From Cupriavidus sp. YR651 (lineage in GTDB: Bacteria; Pseudomonadota; Gammaproteobacteria; Burkholderiales; Burkholderiaceae): a stretch of DNA of 64,000 bases. The notes under the pieces were generated by a model that was given only the letters and a program-made list of their open reading frames with translations, was not told the origin of the DNA and ran no database searches. Position 1 is the first letter of the stretch; each line of letters opens with the position of its first letter. Below, one piece after another: positions 58,034 to 64,000 of this stretch. The stretch spans positions 310,001 to 374,000 of the forward strand of contig NZ_FMYZ01000006.1 of the NCBI RefSeq assembly GCF_900101625.1. Reading direction: 5' to 3'. The position numbers and the translations under genes are program-made.

Positions 58034-58078
58034 TTCGCAATGCAGAGGTCGGGAGTTCGATCCTCCTTCGGTCCACCA
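58034..58078 (+). other. Attachment site attR (partial tRNA-Ala copy)
   Basis: Identical to the last 45 nt of tRNA-Ala (43178-43222), with no 5' tRNA half upstream. It is therefore a repeat boundary and not a functional tRNA gene. Confidence 0.9.
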
Positions 58079-58181
58079 GAACATCAGGACGTGATTCAAG
58101 ACGTGAGACGGGAACGATATTTTTGCGCGGCGCGCAAGGATGCGTTTCCTGGACGAGCGCACGAGATGCCTGCCTGACAAG

Positions 58182-58213
58182 AAGAGCCGACTTGAGGTCG
58201 GCTCTTTTTTTTT
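58182..58213 (+). terminator. Strong terminator, probably the original tRNA-Ala terminator
   Basis: AAGAGCCGAC/GTCGGCTCTT with a TTGAG loop, then a run of at least seven T. It lies 104 bp past attR, so it would have ended the tRNA transcript before the island inserted. Confidence 0.85.
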
Positions 58214-58248
58214 CGTCCAGAACGAATAGCGGCAGGCCAGTGGCGGCG

Positions 58249-58830
58249 CTATAGCCATTTGGGTACATCGACGCATACATGGCTGCGAAGCTTGTCGATC
58301 AAGGCACTCGCGTCTGTATCCACGACTATCGAATGCCGATGCGCCGCGGGCAGGAATTTCGTGTTGACCATATGGTCGATGAACCCCAGAAACGGCGCGA
58401 AAAAGCTGGCGGCGTTCAACAGACCGACGGGTTTGTCGATCTCCGAAAGCTGGTTCATGGTCCATACCTCCATCAGCTCTTCAATCGTCCCAATTCCACC
58501 CGGCAGCGCGATAAAGGCGTCGGCGAGCTCGACCATGCGTTCCTTCCGGCTGCGCAGCGTCGGCGTGATTTCCTGTTTGGTCAGATCCAGATGCGATTGC
58601 CCGCGCCGATGCAGGTTTTCGGTAATCACGCCATGGACGTTGCCGCCGGAAGCCAGCGCGGCATCGGCGACAACGCCCATCAGGCCTTTTGTCGTCCCGC
58701 CATATACAACGGTGATTCCCGCTTTCCCCAGTGCCTGACCGAGCGCTCGCGCTCCTTCGGCAAACGCCTCCGATGCGCCGTAGTTCGATCCGCAAAATAC
58801 AGCGATGGTCTTGATTGAACGTCTCGTCAT
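58249..58830 (-). CDS. LOG-family Rossmann-fold protein (lysine decarboxylase-like)
   Basis: A 193-residue protein of the TIGR00730/LOG family. The start at 58830 (MTRRSIKTIAVFCGSNYGAS) is the family N-terminus. The signature PGGIGTIEELMEVWTMNQL (about 108-126) and SRKERMVELADAFIALPGG are both present. Members cleave cytokinin riboside 5'-monophosphates or similar nucleotides. Older notes call them lysine decarboxylases, which is incorrect for most. It diverges from the MocR-like gene. First chromosomal gene after the island. Confidence 0.9.
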   Translation of the reverse strand: MTRRSIKTIAVFCGSNYGASEAFAEGARALGQALGKAGITVVYGGTTKGLMGVVADAALASGGNVHGVITENLHRRGQSHLDLTKQEITPTLRSRKERMVELADAFIALPGGIGTIEELMEVWTMNQLSEIDKPVGLLNAASFFAPFLGFIDHMVNTKFLPAAHRHSIVVDTDASALIDKLRSHVCVDVPKWL

Positions 58831-58982
58831 GGCCGATGGATTCTCCTGAGGTCCGGGAAGTCTACGAATCCCATGACCCGTCCCCAAGGTCCATAAATGG
58901 CAATTGCGGCTGGTCCATGATTCGGGTTGGCGGGCCCGCCCGGAACATGTCATTCTGGCTTGCCCCGCACCGCCACGCCGGT

Positions 58983-59011
58983 TTGACATGGTATGGTCGC
59001 CAGTAATTAAT
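58983..59011 (+). promoter_or_regulatory. Strong promoter of the MocR-like regulator
   Basis: TTGACA (58983-58988), 17-bp spacer, ATTAAT (59006-59011), 20 bp before the start codon of the MocR-like gene. The -35 is perfect. Confidence 0.7.
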
Positions 59012-59030
59012 CTGCAATATTGACTAGACC

Positions 59031-60455
59031 ATGACCGAGACAAAGACCCGCAGTATTCCGCCGTTGGATCCCGCGGCGGCCGCGCCTTTCTACCGGCAGA
59101 TCTACGAGCGTTTTCGTGGCGCCATTACCGGCGGAGTGTTGAAGCCGGGTGACCGAATCCCTTCAGCACGCGCGCTGACGAAAGAGTTGGGTCTGGCAAG
59201 AGGCACGATCGAGGCTGCCTATTCCTTGTTGGCCGCCGAGGGGTACATTCAGGCTCGCGGCCAGGCAGGGACCATTGTGACGCCGGGCCTCAAGCCGCAA
59301 TCGCGCATGGCAACCGCGACGCCCCCGCCCAAAATCGGCGTCGATGCGACGAGTTATCGCCCGGATTCCATCCTGCCGTTCCAGATGGGGTTGCCTGCCC
59401 TCGATATGTTTCCCCGAAAGATCTGGGCTCGACTGGGCGCGCGATGTGTACGCGCCATGCAGCCGTCGGACATGGTTCATCCGTCCGTATTCGGTTCGCA
59501 GGCGCTGCGCGCCGAGATCGCCGCATATCTCCAGGTTTCGCGTGGCATCAATTGCGCCCCGCATCAGATATTCGTGACATCGGGATATCGCCACACCATC
59601 GAGTTGATTACGCATGCCTTGCTGAAGGCGGGCGATCGCGTTTGGCTTGAAAACCCCGGATACCCGCCGACGCGAGAAATATTGGGGCACATGCAGATTG
59701 CGGCAGTCCCGTTGCCGGTAGACCAGGAGGGGCTAGTCGTTTCCGAAGGCATCAGGCTAGCGCCGCGGGCGCGCGCAGCGGTGGTCACGCCTGCGCATCA
59801 GAGTCCACTGTGTGTGTCGCTGTCCCTGACGCGGCGGCAGGCGTTGCTGGACTGGGCCGCGCGAAATCACGCATGGATTATCGAGGACGATTACGACGGC
59901 GAGTATCGGTATGTCAGCCGTCCTCTGGCGGCGTTGAAGAGCCTGGATCGCGATGGGCGTGTGCTGTATGCAGGAACCTTCAGCAAGGTGCTGTTTCCGA
60001 GCATTCGACTTGCATATCTCGTCGTGCCGGAAGCGCAGGTCGAGAGATTCGAGACGATCAGTCAGGCTTTGGCAGGCGGTAGTCCGCAGCTTACCCAGGC
60101 CATCGTCACAGCCTTCATTACCGAGGGACACTTCGCGCGTCATATTCAACGGATGCGGAAACTCTATGCCGAGCGTCGGGAAGCCACAGCAGCAGGCTTG
60201 AAAAGCGTGCTGGGGAAACACATGCAAATCGATTCACAGCCGGGAGGCATGCATTTGATCTTGCGATTGCAAGGCCAGCAGTCAGATCGCCGGCTTGCCG
60301 CGCGCATACGGGAAGAGGGCTTGTACGCCGAAGCGTTGACCGATTGGACCACGAATCGCGATGGCGCCTCCGCCTTGCTTCTCGGTTTCACGAATATCGA
60401 CTCCGAAGAGACGGCCGAGAATCTCGGAAGGCGCATCCTGACGCTGATGTCATGA
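59031..60455 (+). CDS. MocR/PdxR-type regulator (GntR domain fused to aminotransferase)
   Basis: A 474-residue fusion. The N-terminal GntR winged helix (FYRQIYERFRGAITGGVLKPGDRIPSARALTKELGLARGTIEAAYSLLAAEGYIQARGQAG, over about 20-80) is followed by a fold-type I aminotransferase-like domain with the PLP lysine segment (LYAGTFSKVLFPSIRLAYLVVP, Lys in TFSKV). Such MocR proteins sense PLP or amino compounds. PdxR is the best-known member. It precedes the AhpD-like gene and the Gdx-type exporter, and could regulate them. The DNA target and ligand are unknown. Confidence 0.88.
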   Translation: MTETKTRSIPPLDPAAAAPFYRQIYERFRGAITGGVLKPGDRIPSARALTKELGLARGTIEAAYSLLAAEGYIQARGQAGTIVTPGLKPQSRMATATPPPKIGVDATSYRPDSILPFQMGLPALDMFPRKIWARLGARCVRAMQPSDMVHPSVFGSQALRAEIAAYLQVSRGINCAPHQIFVTSGYRHTIELITHALLKAGDRVWLENPGYPPTREILGHMQIAAVPLPVDQEGLVVSEGIRLAPRARAAVVTPAHQSPLCVSLSLTRRQALLDWAARNHAWIIEDDYDGEYRYVSRPLAALKSLDRDGRVLYAGTFSKVLFPSIRLAYLVVPEAQVERFETISQALAGGSPQLTQAIVTAFITEGHFARHIQRMRKLYAERREATAAGLKSVLGKHMQIDSQPGGMHLILRLQGQQSDRRLAARIREEGLYAEALTDWTTNRDGASALLLGFTNIDSEETAENLGRRILTLMS

Positions 60456-60575
60456 TCGAAAATGTGCGCCTTGGGGCGATCATGGCCTAATGTGCAAGAC
60501 CGATCTTGGATCTTTTGAGGTAGGCCAAGAAGCGGCACGATAGCGTCCTTCATCAGTCAACATCAAGGATTCGTC

Positions 60576-61028
60576 ATGACCGCTCGTATCGATTACGCCA
60601 AGGCCTCGCCCGAAGGCTACAAGGCTTTCGGAGGCGTGTACGGCACGCTTCAACACGGCAGCCTGCCAAAAGAACTCGTCGATCTGGTGTATTTGCGGGT
60701 TTCTCAAATCAACGGCTGCGCATTCTGCATTGACATGCACTCGCGGGATTTGCTCAAGTCCGGTCTTGCCGTGGACAAGCTCGTATTAGTGCCCGTGTGG
60801 CACGAAGCGGGCGAAGTATTCAGTGCCCGCGAGCGGGTCGCATTGGCCTGGGCGGAAACCGTTACACGCGTCGCCGAAACTGGTGTTCCCGATGCCGACT
60901 ACGAAGCTGCCGCGGCCGAGTTCAGCGACAAGGAGCTTGCCGATCTGACCTACGCGATCGGCTTGATGAACGCCTTCAACCGATTTGGCGTTGCGTTCCG
61001 CGCGACCCCCGCTGCTGCAAAAGCCTGA
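60576..61028 (+). CDS. AhpD-like/carboxymuconolactone decarboxylase family protein (second copy)
   Basis: A 150-residue protein with the CMD/AhpD motif INGCAFCIDMHSRDLLKSG (CxxC, about 49-52). It begins TARIDYAKASPEGYKAFGGVYGTL. It shares the SQINGCAFC block with the protein at 25882 but diverges elsewhere, and its C-terminal half ends in LMNAFNRFGVAFRATP. It lies 120 bp after the MocR-like gene on the same strand; the MocR regulator may control it. Probable redox or lactone-related function. Confidence 0.88.
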   Translation: MTARIDYAKASPEGYKAFGGVYGTLQHGSLPKELVDLVYLRVSQINGCAFCIDMHSRDLLKSGLAVDKLVLVPVWHEAGEVFSARERVALAWAETVTRVAETGVPDADYEAAAAEFSDKELADLTYAIGLMNAFNRFGVAFRATPAAAKA

Positions 61029-61100
61029 AATCTCCCATGAGCGAGTGCTTGCCGTATGGGCAGGCCTCGCTTTTCAAATCACGGAAGGAACCTGTCATAT

Positions 61101-61421
61101 ATGGCATGGGTATTACTAGGGATCGCCGGCCTTCTCGAAATTGCATTCGCCTTCGCCATGAAGTCGTCTGCAGGGTTCACGCGATTGATCCCCGCGCTGT
61201 TGACACTCGCCGCCGGTTTGTCGAGTGTCTTTCTGCTTTCGCTCTCGCTCCGTACCCTGCCAATGGGGACGGGCTACGCGGTCTGGACCGGTATTGGCGC
61301 GGCCGGTACCGCGATCCTGGGAATCATCGTGCTCGGTGACTCCGCCGCGCCGATGAGGGTGCTCTGCATTGTTCTGATTCTGACGGGCGTTATCGGACTC
61401 AAGCTGGCTTCGGGAAGTTGA
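61101..61421 (+). CDS. gdx: Small multidrug resistance/guanidinium exporter (Gdx/SugE type)
   Basis: A 106-residue four-helix membrane protein. Key glutamate in GIAGLLEIAFAFAMK (helix 1), the GTGYAVWTGIGAAGTAILGIIVLGD motif typical of Gdx/SugE, and helix 4 with LTGVIGLKLAS. Gdx proteins export guanidinium by proton antiport. No guanidine riboswitch is evident upstream; instead the AAGGAA site lies in the gap after the AhpD-like gene. It is the third gene after the MocR regulator. Confidence 0.88.
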   Translation: MAWVLLGIAGLLEIAFAFAMKSSAGFTRLIPALLTLAAGLSSVFLLSLSLRTLPMGTGYAVWTGIGAAGTAILGIIVLGDSAAPMRVLCIVLILTGVIGLKLASGS

Positions 61422-61641
61422 GGGCGGTTTGCCGGGCCGCTTGCATGGCGTCCGGGTGCAGTGCACAAACGCCTCCGCCATCCGACATCAACAAGCGCCG
61501 AAATTGGCGGTACGATTCCCGGGAATCTGCTTATGCCCGTCAATCGTTGTTCCGAAGGTGGGACGGGAACAGAAGCCGATCCTGTCCGGCACTGGCCCGT
61601 CCAGCCCGGGACCCCGTTGATCCGCGCCAATCGGAGCTCGC

Positions 61642-62187
61642 ATGCCTGCTCGATACAGATTCGCCGCTGCCGCCGCCCTCCTCGCCGCCACGACGCTGGC
61701 TCATGCCGCCGGCATGGAGGTCACTTCCACCTCCTTTCTGGAAGGAGGCACCATTCCCACGCTCCACGGCAACGACACCGATAACTGCGGCGGCAAGGGT
61801 GTATCGCCGCAAGTCGGGTGGTCAAACCTGCCGCCGAAGGCGCGCTCGGTGGTCGTGTTCCTGTACGACCCCGATGGCCAGAACGGCCTGGGTGTCTCGC
61901 ACTGGGTTGCCTACAACATCGCCGCCAGCCGCAATGAACTGAAGCAGGGCGAAGGGCAGGCCGAGGGCAAGGGCGCCACGGTCGGCAAGAACATTCGGGG
62001 CGATACCGTTTATCGCGGCCCCTGCCCGCCGGTCGGCGACTTGCCGCATCACTACACGCTGACCGTCATCGCCACGGATCTGGAGCCCAACGCGCTGCAG
62101 CCCGGCATGACGCGCCAGGAAGTACTCGACGCCCTGAAAGGCCATGCGCTGGGCGGGCAAAGCATCGTCGGACGCTATGCCCGATAG
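61642..62187 (+). CDS. YbhB/YbcL family (phosphatidylethanolamine-binding-like) secreted protein
   Basis: A 181-residue protein. Signal peptide (FAAAAALLAATTLAHAAG) and a PEBP-fold body: GNDTDNCGGKGVSPQVGWSNLPPKARSVVVFLYDPDGQ, VSHWVAYNIAA, RGPCPPVGDLPHHYTLTVIATDLE. The family (also called RKIP-like) binds small anionic ligands; bacterial roles are not well known. The stop overlaps the next gene's start region by 11 bp, so the two are transcribed together. Confidence 0.85.
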   Translation: MPARYRFAAAAALLAATTLAHAAGMEVTSTSFLEGGTIPTLHGNDTDNCGGKGVSPQVGWSNLPPKARSVVVFLYDPDGQNGLGVSHWVAYNIAASRNELKQGEGQAEGKGATVGKNIRGDTVYRGPCPPVGDLPHHYTLTVIATDLEPNALQPGMTRQEVLDALKGHALGGQSIVGRYAR

Positions 62188-63169
62188 GCAAGTGGCCGGA
62201 GCATCCGATGCGCCCGTGGTGGGCGAGACCGCCACGAACGCCGAGGCGCGGCACATCGCCGGCCGGCGCAGCACGCTGGTCAGCGTTGTCGTCAACGTTG
62301 CGCTGACCGCGGCGCAGGGCGTGGTCGGCGTCCTGGCGGGATCGCAAGCGCTGATCGCGGATGCCATGCATTCCTTGTCGGACCTGATCTCCGACTTCGT
62401 GGTGCTGTTTGCCGGCCATCACAGCCACAAGGATGCCGATACCGATCACCCGTACGGTCATCAGCGGTTCGAGACGGCCGCGTCGCTGGCGCTGGGCGCG
62501 CTGCTTCTGGCGGTTGGCGTCGGCATGCTGTGGAGCGCCGTCGGCAAGATCCAGCACCCGGAGGGCGTCCAGCCCGTGAAGCTGGTGGCGCTCTGGATGG
62601 CGCTGGTCGCGCTGGCCGGCAAGGAATTGCTGTTCCGCTACATGCTGCACGTGGCGGAGCGCGTGCGGTCCAGCATGCTGGTGGCCAATGCCTGGCACGC
62701 GCGGTCCGATGCGGCGTCCTCGCTGGTGGTGGCACTTGGCATCGGCGGCAACCTGCTGGGCTATCACGTGCTGGACCCGGTGGCCGCGATCGTCGTCGGC
62801 CTGATGGTGGCGAAGATGGGTCTGCAGTTCGGCTGGAACGCCCTCGGGGATCTGATGGACCGTGCCGCCGATGACGAGACCGTGGCCAACTTGCGCGATG
62901 TCATGCTCGCCACCCCTGGCGTGCTGGGTCTGCATGATCTGAAGACCCGCAAGATGGGCGATATGGTGCTGGTGGATGTGCACCTGGAAATCCAGGCCGA
63001 CCTGACGGTCGAGGCAGGCCATGCCATTGCCACGGAGGCGCGCCGCCGGGCGATGCAACGTGACGACGTGCTCAACGTCATGACGCACGTGGATCCGGTT
63101 CGCGTCGCGGCCCGCCCGACAGCGGCGCCAGATTTGGCCCCAGCGCCCGGCATGTCGGAAATGTCCTAA
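62177..63169 (+). CDS. Cation diffusion facilitator transporter
   Basis: A 330-residue CDF protein. Six transmembrane helices with the metal motif ALIADAMHSLSDLISDFVVL (HxxxD-like, about 69-88), and NAWHARSDAASSLVVALG in helix 5. The C-terminal cytosolic domain is ferredoxin-like (LGLHDLKTRKMGDMVLVDVHLEI). A His-rich segment is in the loop GHHSHKDADTDHPYGH. CDF proteins export Zn, Co, Fe or Cd. It could serve the CadR-like regulator far upstream, but the two are 54 kb apart. The ATG at 62177 is used; upstream sequence belongs to the YbhB-like frame. Confidence 0.9.
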   Translation: MPDRQVAGASDAPVVGETATNAEARHIAGRRSTLVSVVVNVALTAAQGVVGVLAGSQALIADAMHSLSDLISDFVVLFAGHHSHKDADTDHPYGHQRFETAASLALGALLLAVGVGMLWSAVGKIQHPEGVQPVKLVALWMALVALAGKELLFRYMLHVAERVRSSMLVANAWHARSDAASSLVVALGIGGNLLGYHVLDPVAAIVVGLMVAKMGLQFGWNALGDLMDRAADDETVANLRDVMLATPGVLGLHDLKTRKMGDMVLVDVHLEIQADLTVEAGHAIATEARRRAMQRDDVLNVMTHVDPVRVAARPTAAPDLAPAPGMSEMS

Positions 63170-63253
63170 TCGTCTAAAGCGTCCGCCATGACGGCCCCGC
63201 CGGGCGAGACGTGGCCTTCCGAGGCCAGTCTCCGCCAGGCCGCAGGCGCGCCC

Positions 63254-63883
63254 TCAGCGCAGATCGCTGCGCCGATAGAGGCTGAGTCCGACCGCCAGGA
63301 AGGCGAGCATGCCCGCGCAACCGCGATTGATCCATTGCACGGCGCGTGCTGACAGCGTACGCATCGCGTGCCGGCCGCCGAACGCGTAGATCGCCATCAT
63401 CACGATATCCATGACTGCGGCGACGACGGCCAGGATCACGTACTGGATGGCCACCGGCTTGTCCGCATGGACGAACTGCGGCACGAACGCCGACGTAAAC
63501 AGCAAAGTCTTTGGGTTGGAGAGCGCCACGAACAGTGCCCGCAGGAACGCGGCGCGCCCGCTGGCGGAAGATGCCCCGGGCGCCGCCACGAGCGCGTGGG
63601 TTGGCGCGCGCCACATCGACCACGCGAGGTACAGCAAATAGGCCGCGCCGATCCATTTGATCACCGTAAACAGCTGCTCGGACGCCTGCAGCACCGCGCC
63701 CAGCCCGCAACCCACCGCGCCGATCAGGATCAGGTCCGCCAGCGCCGCGCCGGCAATCCCACAGGACGCCACGCGCATGCCGCGTGTGGCGCCGTTGCTG
63801 AGCGCCAGCAGCATCGTCGGACCGGGCGTCACCATCACGGCGGCAACGGCGATCAGGTAGAGAAACAAGGTCGTGGCATCCAT
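63254..63883 (-). CDS. LysE/RhtB-family amino-acid exporter
   Basis: A 209-residue membrane protein with six helices. Family landmarks are TPGPTMLLALSNGATRGMRVASCGIAGAALADLILIGAVGC (over residues about 20-60), the IKWIGAAYLLYLAW segment, and SNPKTLLFTSAFVPQFV. Start MDATTLFLYLIAVAAVMV is the standard LysE N-terminus. These proteins export amino acids or related compounds. It is convergent with the CDF gene, and stands alone at the end of the window. Confidence 0.88.
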   Translation of the reverse strand: MDATTLFLYLIAVAAVMVTPGPTMLLALSNGATRGMRVASCGIAGAALADLILIGAVGCGLGAVLQASEQLFTVIKWIGAAYLLYLAWSMWRAPTHALVAAPGASSASGRAAFLRALFVALSNPKTLLFTSAFVPQFVHADKPVAIQYVILAVVAAVMDIVMMAIYAFGGRHAMRTLSARAVQWINRGCAGMLAFLAVGLSLYRRSDLR

Positions 63884-64000
63884 CGGCGGCTCCAGGCAGC
63901 TGCGCCATGCAAGGCGCAAGCGATCCGCCAGTGTGCCGCGTTTGACCGCGATGCGCACGCGTTGCCTGTGGACATCTTTTCGGCACCTGGGGACAACTAC
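63884..64000. other. Right window edge, upstream of lysE-like gene
   Basis: 117 bp with no gene. It is the promoter side of the LysE-like gene. No clear -10 or -35 was found. Confidence 0.3.

Larger units (their letters stand above)
43178..58078. mobile_element. Integrated 14.9-kb plasmid-like genomic island at tRNA-Ala
   Basis: Both ends carry the identical 45-bp tRNA 3' segment. A tyrosine integrase gene begins 114 bp inside the left end, and related integrase arm-type repeats lie near both ends. Inside are restriction-modification and OLD-like defence genes, T4SS fragments, MobC, a RepA-type initiator and an origin-like repeat region. GC content of the accessory genes is visibly lower and the gene content is foreign to the flanking metabolic clusters. 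The remaining T4SS genes, coupling protein and relaxase are absent, so self-transfer is unlikely. Confidence 0.9.

Noticed and set aside
58034..58078. Second tRNA gene
   Set aside because: Only the 3' 45 nt of tRNA-Ala are present; the 5' half is missing, so it is an attachment site.

Overview
The window is a high-GC chromosomal segment that looks like a Burkholderiaceae betaproteobacterium, most likely Cupriavidus or a close Ralstonia relative. The evidence is protein family content: a Sox thiosulfate-oxidation cluster, a gcl-hyi-glxR glyoxylate pathway, a CadR/PbrR-type regulator, an rsmI-yraN-diaA-dolP block, and a palindromic intergenic element. The species call is inferred from gene content, not from a database comparison.

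Layout. (1) 1-7574: a divergent polyamine/membrane locus. speE, a lipoprotein-like FAD amine oxidase and a secreted protein lie on the minus strand; DUF350, SPFH-SHOCT, zinc-ribbon/DUF4178, a 52-aa membrane peptide and speD lie on the plus strand. (2) 7.6-11 kb: a CadR-like regulator with its operator, rnk, a secreted protein made of 12-residue repeats, a possible anti-Shine-Dalgarno sRNA and a zinc metallopeptidase. (3) 11-18 kb, minus strand: gcl, hyi, glxR, glycerate kinase and pyruvate kinase, which together turn glyoxylate into pyruvate. (4) 18-25 kb: a membrane protein, a LysR regulator, a GntR/FCD regulator, a DctA-type carrier and two amidohydrolase/peptidase-family enzymes. These suggest uptake and breakdown of an amide or ureide compound. 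(5) 25-30 kb: small stress and detoxification genes (MarR with an AhpD-like protein, two acetyltransferases, ArsC-like, metallo-beta-lactamase fold) and an exonuclease gene split by an in-frame amber codon. (6) 30-34 kb: rlpA, rsmI, yraN, diaA/gmhA, a palindromic element, a DnaA-box cluster and a BON lipoprotein. (7) 34-43 kb: fccAB, an EamA permease, a cytochrome c and soxYZ-dsrE-soxAXW-soxB. No soxCD is visible.

(8) 43178-58078: a 14.9-kb genomic island in the 3' half of a tRNA-Ala(CGC) gene, bounded by a perfect 45-bp direct repeat. It carries a tyrosine integrase with matching arm-type sites near both ends, a ribbon-helix-helix protein with a palindromic operator, a XamI-like restriction-modification pair, a two-helix membrane protein, an OLD-like ATPase/TOPRIM nuclease, a fragment of a type IV secretion operon (VirB5, EexN, VirB6), MobC, and a RepA-type initiator with an origin-like repeat region. 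It reads as a plasmid or mobilizable element that was captured by a tRNA gene, lost most of its transfer genes, and kept its defence genes.

(9) 58-64 kb: the chromosome resumes with a LOG-family protein, a MocR/PdxR-type regulator, a second AhpD-like protein, a Gdx/SugE exporter, a YbhB-like protein, a CDF metal transporter and a LysE exporter.

The most interesting items for follow-up are the polyamine-SPFH-DUF350-DUF4178 locus, the plasmid-like defence island with its unassigned membrane protein and operators, the DnaA-box cluster beside diaA, and the 12-residue-repeat secreted protein.
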